Shown here piece after piece: positions 23,727 through 34,266 of a stretch of DNA of 64,000 nt; the first letter of the stretch is position 1; each line of letters begins with the position of its first letter. The translations under genes were made by a program, and so were the position numbers. The notes beneath the pieces are model-generated. The model was given only the letters and a program-made list of their open reading frames with translations, did not search any database and was not told where the DNA came from. Source of the stretch: Macrophomina tecta (taxonomy: Eukaryota > Ascomycota > Dothideomycetes > Botryosphaeriales > Botryosphaeriaceae); assembly GCA_024180945.1 (NCBI GenBank), contig JAKSGN010000007.1, forward strand, positions 2,728,001 through 2,792,000, read 5' to 3'.

Positions 23727-26321
23727 ATGCCCCCCAGACCGTCTGCCTGCCGCGGCGCAGTGCAGCATGCAACCTTTCAACGAACACAACATGTCTGGAT
23801 TACCGATGACGTCCTTGCCGATGCCTTCCATCGCTTCCTCAATGTATCCAACGCGAGCCGCAAGCGCTACGGGAGCAACGTTCCAGGGCCATTGGAAGCT
23901 AGGAGGCGAGCTTCGAAGAGGCGCATAATGGGCCTTGCGACCGGGAGTCCAGGAGTTGGCCCCGATATTGGGGCCTTGTTCGGTACGGAGAATCCGGGGA
24001 TCCAAGCTTGGAAGTGGGAGGCGCCGAAGAGAATCGAGCTGCCATTGAGCCATGACAGTACGTTTTGCCATTGTATTTTTACTTCTCCAAAGCCACTCCT
24101 AATAGCTACTTTAGAGCCATCAGCTTCTGTCCTACCTCAATGGCTGTCCAATTTCCGTCAAACAACCGAGAACCCCAGCTTCCAACAGACCGATCCCCTA
24201 GAGATATACCAGGGTCGTCTGGTCAGCGTTCGTAATTCCAGTGACCTCGAGAGCCTCTGGTCGGAGATTGGAGTCGAACCACAATACAAAGTCATCTTCA
24301 GTCGAATGGCCAACACACATTTCCTGGACAATCTTGGTACGCGGGGTATAGGATATCAGGCATACTCCGGCTTTTTAAGAAACCCAAAGCTCAACGTCCC
24401 TGAAGCCCACAACATTAAGGCGTTCGTTGATTACATGAAAAAGAAGGGTGTAACACAGGCTGGCCTTGGAGAACTCATAAACAGGGTCCGGGATTCTCTA
24501 CGACTTGGGACGATGTCTAAATCAGAATTGCGCCCTGTGTTGGACGAGATACCCGCATTATGCGCAAAGGCTTGCCAGGGTGATGCTAAAGCCGCGAATA
24601 ATTGGCAGTTCGGCGCGTACTGGGCGATTTGGCGGGGCATGACCTCGTGCAAGATCGTGCCAGTTGATAGGTTCGACGACGACATCATCCGTAAGATTGC
24701 AGAGAAATTGCTGGTACTCAAAGATCCCCCCGCAATTTCGGATCCTGCGAAGTTGGAGAGAATCAACGCCACAAGCCATACAGACCCTGCATTATTTCGA
24801 CTGGAAGTCTACCGCCAACTTTGGCCGACCGTGTCCTCTGGGGACGCACAAGACTTCGTGCCTCACTTGGTCTCCTGGATTCGGAGCCTCGTTGAGGTCA
24901 ATACTAGGAATTTCGACCGCACCAGAAGTGATCTTAGCCCGGAAGTACTGAAAAGCTTATTGAACTCCATGGATGCAGGTAAAGCGCAACAGGTTATGAC
25001 AGACACAACTTCTGCCCTACTGCCAGTAAGCGGAGACATGAGCATGGAAGAACACCCGCAAAGACTCCTTCATTTCTGGTTCCTTGTTATCTCACAAACT
25101 CGGCATTGCTGGGTGGATATTTTTGCCCGCGACGCATCACTCGCGCTTCGGATCAATCCTATTATGGCTATTCCGTACCTGAAGAAATACCCCATCGTCA
25201 CAATGTGCCATTTTTGGATGCGACACTGGTTGCCTCGGTACGTTGCAGAAGATGGCGGACATGAGCAATGGAAACGGAGCCAGAAGCGAGTACGGCGTCT
25301 ATTTGAAGAGCGACGAGGGATGCCAAACGAAAGAAAATCTCGGCAGGTCACTCTGCTACTAAATATCATCTCTGCGCTCCAAGCTGCGCACGTACCGTTC
25401 AAGACGGCATTATGCAAGGTCGTGGAGCTGGCTTACGCTATTTTGGGGCCTCACCGGGCACAAGATTTATACAGGGAGGCGGTAAAGGAGGGCATGGTGG
25501 AGAGGGATCCTCGACCATTCGCAGCCGCCATCGAAACGATCGCGGCGACGAATCCCATGCACGCCTTGAAGTGCTTCAAAAGCTCCCCTGATGTTTGGCT
25601 GGCCCTCTGCCCAAAGCTGCCCCTCGCCCTAATCCAGCACGACAGCCTCCCGCGTGACGAGCTCTTCGCTCTCCTGCAACGACGTCCACCCGGCGCCTCT
25701 AGCAATGCATTCTCGGCGCTGGACATCAATCTCGTGCACATCATCGCGTACGGCTACGCGAACCAGACAGAGCGCCCCACGCGCCACCGCTTCCGCAACG
25801 TCTATTTCTGCTATCTCTATCTCCGCGACCACGGAGCGCCACTCTCGCCGCTCTTCTCCAAGGCGCTCGTCCGCGCCGCCATCACTGCGCCCCTCGAGAA
25901 CAACGAGTGGGTCTCGACGGTCAAGCTGCGCTGGGTCCTGCGCCTCGTCCGCGGTATCGAGGGGCCAGAGGTCGCGGATAAACTAGACAAGCTGGTCTGG
26001 CAGTGGCGTGGTGAGGTCATCATGAGGGCCCGCAGGCGGTGGGCGGCGGCAGGGCTTTTGGCCAAGAAGGGTACGGGGACGGTGACAGGGGCGAGGGAGG
26101 AGGGGCTGTTCAATCATGATTTTCCGAGGTGGAAAAGGTCGTTTAGGAAGATGGTCATGAATGCGGGGTTTTTCGCGCCGAAGTTTATGACGAGGGCGCG
26201 CTTTTCTCTGCGATTTGGGAGGCAAAGACCTTGGGGCAGATTGAGTAAGAGGGAGGGTGGCCGGGGTGGAGTCACCAATCCGGGAGGAAAGTGGAAGGGG
26301 CATCATGTGTCGCTGTATTGA
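23727..26321 (+). CDS. Large protein of unknown function, probable mitochondrial helical-repeat protein
   Basis: Long ORF from the ATG at 23727, 864 codons if read through. A 57-bp in-frame intron is likely at 24058-24114 (GTACGT..TTTAG with an upstream CTAAT), giving 845 residues. The N-terminus is rich in Arg, Ser and Ala and poor in acid residues, as in a mitochondrial targeting sequence. The body is helical with no TM segment or enzyme motif that I recognise. The region at about residues 520-760 (codons 25300-26000) suggests helical-repeat, PPR-like character. The C-terminus is strongly basic and ends GGKWKGHHVSLY. A mitochondrial RNA-binding or ribosome-assembly role is a guess from composition only. 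Confidence 0.75.
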   Translation: MPPRPSACRGAVQHATFQRTQHVWITDDVLADAFHRFLNVSNASRKRYGSNVPGPLEARRRASKRRIMGLATGSPGVGPDIGALFGTENPGIQAWKWEAPKRIELPLSHDSTFCHCIFTSPKPLLIATLEPSASVLPQWLSNFRQTTENPSFQQTDPLEIYQGRLVSVRNSSDLESLWSEIGVEPQYKVIFSRMANTHFLDNLGTRGIGYQAYSGFLRNPKLNVPEAHNIKAFVDYMKKKGVTQAGLGELINRVRDSLRLGTMSKSELRPVLDEIPALCAKACQGDAKAANNWQFGAYWAIWRGMTSCKIVPVDRFDDDIIRKIAEKLLVLKDPPAISDPAKLERINATSHTDPALFRLEVYRQLWPTVSSGDAQDFVPHLVSWIRSLVEVNTRNFDRTRSDLSPEVLKSLLNSMDAGKAQQVMTDTTSALLPVSGDMSMEEHPQRLLHFWFLVISQTRHCWVDIFARDASLALRINPIMAIPYLKKYPIVTMCHFWMRHWLPRYVAEDGGHEQWKRSQKRVRRLFEERRGMPNERKSRQVTLLLNIISALQAAHVPFKTALCKVVELAYAILGPHRAQDLYREAVKEGMVERDPRPFAAAIETIAATNPMHALKCFKSSPDVWLALCPKLPLALIQHDSLPRDELFALLQRRPPGASSNAFSALDINLVHIIAYGYANQTERPTRHRFRNVYFCYLYLRDHGAPLSPLFSKALVRAAITAPLENNEWVSTVKLRWVLRLVRGIEGPEVADKLDKLVWQWRGEVIMRARRRWAAAGLLAKKGTGTVTGAREEGLFNHDFPRWKRSFRKMVMNAGFFAPKFMTRARFSLRFGRQRPWGRLSKREGGRGGVTNPGGKWKGHHVSLY

Positions 26322-26992
26322 GGAGAGGAGCACAGTTCTGGAAGAGGATCTGGGTTCGAAGCATGGTTGACATGACAGAGTATTCGGAAATGAGACAGCT
26401 CTGCAATTTCTCAAACATAAACCGCTTTATTTTCAGTTGTCGTTCCTGAGACTTCCGCACCGACTTTCCCTTTGTGTTGAGTGTCTTCCCATCGAGTATC
26501 TAACATTGCAGGACCTGCATGGGGCGATTTGGCCACACGTTTGCTGTACCGAGACCAGTGCTCAAACGGCTCCGTCACTTCTCTCACACCGTACAAAGAA
26601 GAGTTGCTGACATTTTCGAAGGTTTGAGCGATAGCGGCATGGTCTCTCTCTGCATCAGCAACCGTAACTGTCTCACATGTTGCGCCCCGTTTGCCTTGAC
26701 GTGGTGCGAACACATGCACACGCTTAAAGGCGACTTCGGCCTCCACCTCGACTACCGCCCTCGTCATAAATCGGCCAGAATCCTCTCTCCGTCTCCCTTT
26801 CTGCTTAGTTGTTCCCTATCACGCTCGCCGTGGAAATCTTTCCACAGCACAACTTGAACAGAAAACGAGGAGTCGAACCGTCAACGTTAGCTCAAGACAA
26901 CCCCACTTTCTGTATCCTCATTCCTCAACGCTTCCTCCCCGGCCCAAACAGTTCTCCGCAAACGGAGAAAAGAACAGAAAGGAATAGAAAAG
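26322..26992. other. Intergenic, no supported gene
   Basis: Holds the 3' UTR of the upstream gene and the promoter of the zinc-ribbon gene. ORFs are short and without motifs. Confidence 0.5.
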
Positions 26993-27172
26993 ATGTGCGA
27001 TTCCTACAGCTCTCACAATGCCTGCACGATCCTACTCTCACAGTCACCAACAACCGACGGCCGCTCACCCTCGTCTTGGACGTGCTGCCATTGCTGGACT
27101 GACTACGGCGACTACGTCAACGCGTGCATGAACTGCGGGCACGGTGTGTGCGGGACGTGCCCGCAGATCTGA
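26993..27172 (+). CDS. Small zinc-ribbon protein (59 aa)
   Basis: ATG at 26993 to TGA at 27170-27172, 59 residues, one exon. The C-terminal half carries two Cys pairs plus a Cys-Gly-His knot (WTCCHCW, then CMNCGHGVCGTC), a plausible single Zn site of the RanBP2/zinc-ribbon type. Short fungal proteins with WTCC.C....C..CGH..C..C are common and mostly unnamed; in larger relatives the module binds protein or RNA. The N-terminal half is Ser/Thr-rich and unremarkable. No neighbour hints at a function, and the small size keeps some doubt that it is the whole protein. Confidence 0.6.
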   Translation: MCDSYSSHNACTILLSQSPTTDGRSPSSWTCCHCWTDYGDYVNACMNCGHGVCGTCPQI

Positions 27173-27655
27173 AGACCTGGTGGCGGCCGAACAGAAGAGA
27201 CGTCTATCGCCGATGCGCGCGAACTCGAGAGCGCGTTCAACCCCATTCATGGGACAGGGGGAAATTTGGCAGCACTTCGCGGCGGGCGTTGGGCGCGGGC
27301 GTTCGGAAACTCCGCCAAGGTTTCCTGTGCTGTTCATTTCGCTTTGACGAGCGATATCAACAAGTGCGATTTGTATGTACTGAAGTGCACCCTTGTCCCT
27401 GTCAACGCTTTTTCTCCGCTTGGAGGAGGATGAGCTCGAGATGCCGCGCGTGGTTAGTCACTGGGAGAGTGCCGCATGCACGCTGACTCCTGCATTCGAA
27501 TCTTTCTCTTCCACTTCACATGAGATTCGTGCTGGAATGTCGTTGGAGCTTCATGTACCATCATCAATTCATATATACACTACATTTTAAGAATTAGAGC
27601 CTCCTCTCACGCATGTTACTGCAATACTTGTTTTCTGCCCCCCCAGAACCATGCT
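27173..27655. other. Intergenic between convergent genes
   Basis: Non-coding in appearance: 3' flanks of the zinc-ribbon gene and of the carboxylesterase gene. Confidence 0.5.
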
Positions 27656-29555
27656 CTACCGATGATAGATAGTAGAAGCGTAGTCCTTGAACAGCCTCAT
27701 ACCCGCCGACCTGTAGGTATCGGGCTCGATATAGCTCGTAACATTGGCATGGAAGACGATGTCCTTCGGATTGTTGACATCATACGGCTCCCAGCGCTCG
27801 ACGGTCGCATTGCCCTGCAGATTGTAGCCGTTGGGGTCGAGATCGTGGAAGAAGGATGCCCAGCTGCTCGAAATGAACTTGGCCAGGTCGGCGTAGTTCT
27901 GGCCGCGGTTCTCGAAGGGCTTGCTGGAGATGGGCTCGTTGTAGCCGGTGCCGAGCAGGTTGTAGAAGACGAAGGCGACCTCCTGGAAGTGGCCGGCGGC
28001 GGTGGCGCCGTTGGGGATGGCGTTGAAGCGGAAGCAGTAGGCGGGCAGGCCGTGCTCGGCCCAGCGCTCGCACGTCAGCCGGCGGTTGCCGACGAAGTAG
28101 GCGTCGCCGTAGTAGGCAGCGCTGCGGCGGTATTGGGGCCCCTGAGGCGCGCCAAAGCGGAAGTCCGGCGGCAGGAAGCCGAGCGGAGGAGAGCCGGGGA
28201 TGCCTTCGGCCGGGATGTCCGGGTAGGCTTGAAGAATGGTGGAGGTGAAGTTGGAGGGGATGCCGTTGGCTGTGGGGACGCATGAGTTCGGGTCGTTCGC
28301 TGCATTAGCGGAGGGGCGGGCAGACGTACACTGGAGCGTCTTGACAAAGTCCTCCGTTGTGTTGATGCCCCTGGGCCCGAAGCTCTGGCCCTCGTCGGAG
28401 TTTGCTCCAATGATGATGGGCACCTTGACGAAGTCGCCCTTGACCAGCTGCTCCGAGGTCTTGCCTTGAATGAAGTCGTAGTCAATGGCAGGACCCCAGT
28501 TGATCAAGGCGGTCTGGTTGATGACGGCGTTCAGGTCATCGTACGGGACAGTGCGCAGGCAAGCCAGACCGTCAGTGGCATTGGAGCAACCAGTCTGCGA
28601 AAGCACAGCCTCATAGTTGGCCTGGAAACCGGTGCTGTCATTGAGTCTGGAGTAGTAGACAGGGCTGCCAGACTCCATGATGGCACCACGGAAAAGACCG
28701 TCGTCACGGCCGTTGTAGGCAGTGAGCTGGAAGCCGACAGAGGAGCCACCAGCGGACTCGCCGAAGATGGTAACCTTTTCGGGGTCACCTGATATTAGAT
28801 TAGCAAAGACTCAGTCTGTAGGAATGAGAGGACCTACCGCCAAATGCGGCAATGTTTTCGTTGACCCAGTGAAGGGCCAGGCGCTGGTCACGCAGACCGA
28901 GGTTGGTGTTGCCTGATTGCTGAACATCATCACCGTTGAGGAAGCCCCAGGCGCTGAGGCGGTAGTTGGTGGAGACAGCAATAAAAGGCTTGCCAATTTC
29001 AACGCCGTTCTGGACGATGAAAGACAGATTGTAACGGTGGTCACCGCCACCGCCCTGGAGAGGGTTAGTGGACTGACCTTTTCCGAGTGGCAGAAGAACA
29101 AACCTGGATGTAGCCACCACCGTGGATCCAGAAGGCCACGGGAAGAGACTGATTCTCGTAGCCGGCTGGCCTCACGACATTGAGGTACAGGCAATCCTCA
29201 GAGATTTCGTAGCCGAATTGGTCAGACTGGAGAGCGGGTTAGGACGAATTGTCGAGCGAGAAAGGATGGATTGGCGTACACCGTAGCCAACGCAAGAGGC
29301 AGCATAGTCGGTAGCAGAGCGGACACCGTCGTAGGAAGCGTTGAGAGGCTGAGGGACACGGAACCTCAGATCCCCGACGGGAGGCTGAGCAAAAGGAACT
29401 CCGAGGAAGAAGTCCTGGCGGTACTCGGGAGAATGGAGGCCCTGGAGAGTGCCATTCTTCACGCTGGCGGTAGGAGCAGCGGAGCGGGCGAAGGCCGGCG
29501 CAGCCACGGCGGCATCGGCGGCGGCGAGCAAGAGAGCGCTGTAAGTGTAGCGCAT
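27656..29555 (-). CDS. Secreted type-B carboxylesterase / lipase
   Basis: Alpha/beta-hydrolase of the carboxylesterase type B family, hydrolysing ester bonds outside the cell. Exons 29280-29555, 29104-29226, 28838-29054 and 27656-28788 (introns of 53, 49 and 49 bp) give 582 residues. Signal peptide at residues 1-23. Typical landmarks: [30 protein letters not shown], the oxyanion loop HGGGYIQGGG, the nucleophile elbow FGESAGGSS (Ser near residue 217), an acidic residue region [11 protein letters not shown], and the His in [12 protein letters not shown]. All triad parts appear present. Relatives include lipases, cholinesterase-like and feruloyl/tannin-type esterases; the substrate is not predictable. 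Several NxS/T sites support secretion. Confidence 0.93.
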
Positions 29556-31472
29556 TTTGGCCTGCTCTGAACGGGTCCGGGACAGGGAAGGCTAGCTGAG
29601 GGCCTCTGGGGTCGTCGAAGGCATGGCAGGAGAATCGGGGGATTTATAGCAGGCACGAGATGGCAATGATCACCGGCAATGGAGGCAAATGCCGGCGAGC
29701 ACGCTGCAAAAAGCCGAAGTGGTGCCCGCGGGTTGGGCACTTGCACGGGCGAGTCAGGCTCGGCGTGATGACGAGGCGAAGGCCGGGGTGCAACCGGCCT
29801 GTCCACCGGGGGCATGGGACGGGGCAGTAACTGGATTGAGGCGGCGCAAAAGGTGGAGGCGGACTGGAGAGAGACCACATGGCCGGCCGGGGCTGGCCCG
29901 AGAGGCTGCATGCTGGGGTGCACTTTTAGCGAGACGCTCCCCGCAAAATGCTGGGGCGGGCGACGCGGAGTGCAGCTGAGATCTGCTGCTGCTGCTGCTG
30001 CTGCTGCTGCGCCGCACACTGACAGCCGCCCAGCGGCACGACCTGTGGCCGCCAGCCAGCAGCGCGGGGGCAACACAAACTGCCGAGATCGAGGCTACGT
30101 GATGACGAGCGTTTCTTGCCGTGTCGATGATGTCCATCATGCGGCTAATTCACGGACGTCGGCGCTTGGCCTGCGCTTGGCCTGGCGCTCCCAAGGCCCC
30201 GTGGGGTGCAAGGGTTGCTCCACTCCCTCTTCCCACACGCCTCAATTGCCGGCCGCCGCCCGTGCTCGCCGTCACGCGGCCTTCCACTGCCGTTGTGCTC
30301 CTCACGAAATTCTCGCGCGCCGTGGCTTGGTTCCCCACTGGCGCTCTCTCTCGTGCCGGGCACACTCACTGTTTCAAGCCAAGCTTTGTGTCTGTGAGCC
30401 TCACCGTGGGCCAAGCCCGACTCGCGCCATGGAACGCCTGTTGGTGAACGCCAAATCCAGCCCCCCGCTCCGGAACTCATCTTGGCACTTTACCCGTCCA
30501 CTGCCCTACATAGCCTGCGAGCCCCGCTGATCATGCGCGAAATTTCAGGCACCCGCAACCTGCTGTGCACTCCACTTCCGGTGCCCATCCCGGCCAGCTC
30601 CCGCCAGGAGCTTATTTCCGACCTGTAGTACTCCGTATTCGATTAGCAATCCCTACTCGCTCACTTGGAGCCGGGATGAACACTGCATTGGTGTGGCCGC
30701 AGAAGGGCGGGAAGGGAAACGCCGTGGTATCTCCCGCGACCCGCAAAGCTTCTGTGTCGACCTTCCTCCACACCGCGCACCCGCCGAGCCGCTCGTGCCG
30801 CTCGAAGTCTTACGTGTTACTGGGCCATGGATTCGCGCCTCTCCCGCCCACCCTTCGCTGTCTTTTCTGCACTGTTCTCCGCCGGTCAGGACACCGCCTT
30901 TCCGCTTCTAAGCCAGGCACCGTTTCTAGTGCCAGTCGATGATGAGCAGCTTCTGGCCGCGCAAACATGCACTCCTCCTGCCTTGTTTTTAAACCCCGCA
31001 AGCTAATCACATGCCTAAACCGGCTTCAGCCAAGGAGACTTTTGCCTTAAGCATACAATTTAAGTACGAAAGCATCTGTCTCGCTACCGATGTGCTGGGT
31101 GGCCCCTGCCACTCCACCAATTTTCCCCACAAGCGGCTGCAGTAGCAACATCAGCTCTTTGGAGCGATGCCCGCAAACTCTTCTTCATCCATATCTCCAG
31201 CTGATCCAGCAGCGCGCGAACTGAATCGTCCTGCGAATTGCCTGAGGCCCCGTATACCAGAGCTCGGTAGCGTACGAGCTTTCCCCCAGCCGTTGTCCCG
31301 GACCCCTTTGGTACGGAACCGCCCGTCTTTGAAAACAGACTGTGACGGCCTCATAGTACTGTGCATCATATCCGTTCAATACCCTGGTGCGGGCTGATTG
31401 TCGTCAGCAGACGGGATAAGCTGTTGTGCCCGGGAACCTACCCTTAATATTTTCTTTCAAAAGACTGCATTA
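29556..31472. other. Intergenic, GC-rich, with CTG repeat
   Basis: No convincing gene. Contains a CTG run at 29983-30010. ORFs at 29814-30530 and 30565-30942 have no domain. Confidence 0.5.
29983..30010. repeat. CTG trinucleotide microsatellite
   Basis: Nine perfect CTG units about 430 bp upstream of the carboxylesterase start; not in a supported ORF. Confidence 0.9.
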
Positions 31473-31822
31473 TTAAAACTCGTTCAGTGTAGAGACCATT
31501 TCTGCGCCTTCAGTTACGTCCTCATGGGCACCGGCAACTGATGGCTCGTCTTCATGGGTTGACTGGCTTTGCCGGATAGAAACCTCTGTTTCATTGTTCT
31601 CCGCCAGCGCTGAGATTGACTCTTCCACTCCGTAGTCCATCTGGTATTGATGTTCCCAAGGACCTGCATGTGAGGTGAGCTTAGACAGTCTCTACGTTGC
31701 TCTTATAAAAATTCCGCTGGCTGCCCGACGCAATTTCATTTCGCCTTTACCACTGCTCCAAACAGATTTACGAGATCACGCATTTTGTCACCACCCACGC
31801 ACACGCTGTCCCTTTTCTTCAT
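31473..31822 (-). CDS. Candidate small gene or 3' exons, unrecognised acidic protein
   Basis: A minus-strand open stretch ending in TAA at 31473-31475 encodes an acidic tail of 55 codons (MDYGVEESISALAENNETE, ending VSTLNEF). An upstream ORF begins at ATG 31822 (MKKRDSVCVGGDKMRDLVNL). Joining 31751-31822 to 31473-31640 by a 110-bp intron (GTAAAG..CCAG) keeps the frame and gives 79 residues. The acidic composition looks like real protein. The pieces could instead be the last exons of the candidate at 31974-32613. No family recognised. Confidence 0.3.
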
Positions 31823-31973
31823 GCTTCTGCCACCAAACACATCCAAATGTTTAAGAATAGTCACACTATGGCGTTTGCATTCCATGGCACCTCTGCTTTC
31901 CACAGCAGCGGCAATGCGGGCCCCACGCCTCGACTACCATCGCTGTTATAGAATGCCCGGTGCGGCGCGGTGC

Positions 31974-32360
31974 TTACACAGGCCCAGCACGCACTCTTCC
32001 ACGAAACTCCACAGCATCCGCAAAGCGCAAACAGCGCCGGCAGCGCCAATCGTCCAACTCCTGCCGCCCCCCCTTTCTCACCGCCTCGCCCCTCGTTCTC
32101 CCCATCTCGAGCCTCAGCAGCGCGTGCGCCCGCCTCAGGCTCGCGAACCGCGCGTCAGAGGGACCGTCGGCGGTGCAGGTGCCGCCGGCGGCGTCGTGCC
32201 GGAACAGCAACGCGCGGTAGCCGGCGTCGGCGCCGTGGCCAATGGCCAAGTCATAGGTGTGGCGGCAGCCGGAGGGGATGCAGGCGTTTGCTGTTTGGTT
32301 GGGCGTTAGCGGGGTGTTGATATTGGGATCTGGGCATTTGGGCTTTTCGGAGGAATGGTA

Positions 32361-32391
<31 letters not shown>

Positions 32392-32613
32392 GTGAAGGGA
32401 CGGACCACGGATCTGATCGATCATGAGCGCGCAGAGATGGAGGTCGGAGGTGGGACCAGAGGTGGCGGCCATGGCTTGAGCGGCGGTGTGCTGCGGCGTT
32501 GATGATGCAGCGCCGGCAGTTGACGTAGTGTGAGGTTGATGGCGGGCGGGTTTGGATTTGGGCGATGATGGCGCGGCGGGTGGGGTCGTGGGTTGATGCT
32601 TGTTGGGTGGCAT
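31974..32613 (-). CDS. Candidate gene of unknown function with GA/TC-repeat intron
   Basis: Exon 32406-32613 (Pro/Ser-rich N-terminus ending DLHLCALMIDQIR) joins exon 31974-32290 by a 115-bp intron with donor GTCCGT, a long pyrimidine (TC) tract, a CTAAC branch site and CAG. The result is 174 residues. The second exon has ACIPSGCRHTYDLAIG and a Leu/Arg-rich helix. An alternative donor GTGAGA in the second exon would send the gene on to exons further downstream. An ATG at 32673 could extend the N-terminus. I do not recognise the family; composition and splice signals are the only support. Confidence 0.35.
32364..32391. repeat. GA/TC dinucleotide microsatellite
   Basis: Fourteen GA units; on the minus strand it reads as a TC tract inside the proposed intron of the candidate gene at 31974-32613. 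Confidence 0.9.
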
Positions 32614-32673
32614 TGATGTTGGTGGGAAGCGTGTTCGAGCTGGTCGGGAGATTTTGGGTTGTGCGTTGTGCAT

Positions 32674-33119
32674 TGTGGAAAATGGCGAGAAATTGGAGGT
32701 GGAAGGCCCGGCATCGTCGGAAGAGGGTATCGGCGAAGTCAGATCCTGTGAGGTTACGTCGCTGTCTCTGTTATGGGACTCATAGAGACTGGCGATTGCT
32801 CACGTCGCCCTGTCGTGGATCTCTTTAGGCGCAGTGTTCAGTCCATGATCCGCTTTGCCAACACCATCATACGATAGCCACATGTCGGCATTGGTAACGA
32901 ATTTTTAGAGATATAAAAATAAAAAAAAAAAATGGTGGCTGAGACCAACTGAACTTGTTCCATAGGCATCTGGCTGCTTTGAATACCTTTCAAATGGAAA
33001 TGCTAATTCGCGGAACTTGAGGGACTACCGCAATATCTGGCGGGCCAACAGTAAAGAGGTAAAGGTTTCCGTTGAGCGAGGAGAAAGTGGAAATGCACCG
33101 GTACTTAATACCTCGTCTC
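32674..33119. other. Intergenic
   Basis: No ORF with coding character; includes the 3' flank of the cupin gene and a short A run near 32920-32932. Confidence 0.5.
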
Positions 33120-33815
33120 TTACTTTCCTCCTGTAGCGACTCCTTCATCGGAAAATCCTGTCTTGTCGAAAGACTTCCCATTTATCGACACGGGCTCCGC
33201 GGCTGCCAAATCCAATATGAGCAGTGCCACGAGATTGGACAAAATCATAAAAGCGGTTAAATGACGAATAGCTTACCTATAAGCACAAAATAAATTCTAG
33301 CTGGCTTGTCCGTGGGGTTCTTCCAGCCGTGTATGGTGCCGCGCTGAACACAGACATCACCGCGTTTCATCCGCAGCGTCTCATTGTCGTCGAGGTAACT
33401 AGATGGCATAAGCAGGTGAACAGGTAGATCGGGACGCATCAAACCATTCGACTTCGCCTTCCATCACTATTCCAAAGTCCAATGACACCGTCCGATGGAA
33501 TGGCTAGAGGAGAGCGCTTGTCAGTGTCACAACGGCTGTAACAAGAGCGGCAGAGCCTACTGTGACGGTGTTGGCGGGGATATCGACCACGCGCAGAACC
33601 ACGCCGTCCTTGTTCGACAGACTAGTGGTCTTCTCCTCGATCGGATCATGGAAGCCGTTGTTGTTGGCCGGGAATTCATGCGTTTCCCACAGCACAGCGA
33701 ATGATGCGTCCATGTTTGACGGCTCCGGGTCAATTGTGTGGTCCTTGAGGTAGATGGCCTTGCCATTTTCGTCGTGGCCGGTCACGATGCGGCGCGGAGG
33801 AGGGAAGTATGCCAT
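33120..33815 (-). CDS. Cupin-domain protein
   Basis: Four exons (33561-33815, 33445-33503, 33277-33398, 33120-33202; introns of 57, 46 and 74 bp) sum exactly to 172 residues. The single cupin barrel spans about residues 75-150: VVDIPANTVTPFHRTVSLDF, then GIVMEGEVECYLDDNETLRM, then KRGDVCVQRGTIHGWKNP. Conserved motif 1 has one His (HRTVSLD....EGEVE) and motif 2 has GTIHGWKN, enough for a weak metal site. The residues usual for dioxygenases (HxH..E) are incomplete, so isomerase, cyclase, lyase or binding roles are possible. Such single-barrel cupins often sit in fungal metabolic clusters. It is divergent to the fumarylacetoacetase-like gene, with 451 bp between starts. Confidence 0.9.
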
Positions 33816-34266
33816 CTTGTTTGCTCAATAAAGCAGGACAACTGTGTTCCGCGAGGTATCTTGGGCTGTGCTCAGGGCAAAGTGCAGGGAACTGGCTCAA
33901 AGGGCGGCCTGCGAGTTCAGAGCTTTCGAGCCTACTTTATTCGGAGCCCTAAGCTTCGGCACCCCTCAAATACGAAGGAGGCGCTGGAAAGCATGCATGT
34001 GGAAGCTTGCAGGATAGGGCGGGGTATTTGTATGTCATCGGAACCGACTTCTTAGCGGAACCGACTCCAACCCGTGCGTGCGGACCGGAACCGATAATCG
34101 AGCAAATCTACTGAGGATCCGGTTGATTGCGAGCAAGGCTGTATTTGACGGTCTTTTAAACTGATCAAGTCGCCTAGTGTGCAGACCCTCACCTCCTCTC
34201 ATACCTTCCACTTGAGCTCTCAGCCAGACGTCACAGCACAGGAGCATTGCTTATTAGATTTACAGA
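33816..34266. promoter_or_regulatory. Shared divergent promoter, cupin / FAA-like hydrolase
   Basis: 451 bp between the two start codons, without an ORF of note. CGGAACCGACT near 34037-34047 recurs at 34056-34066 as CGGAACCGACT, and CGGACCGGAACCG follows at 34080-34092. These repeated CGG-containing words are candidate sites for the adjacent Zn2Cys6 regulators (inference). Confidence 0.45.

Noticed and set aside
27662..28285. 207-codon plus-strand ORF of Val/Gly/Glu
   Set aside because: Antisense to the carboxylesterase last exon; a repetitive shadow translation.
29459..30076. 205-codon minus ORF upstream of the carboxylesterase
   Set aside because: Different frame from the signal peptide exon and low complexity across the CTG repeat; no support.
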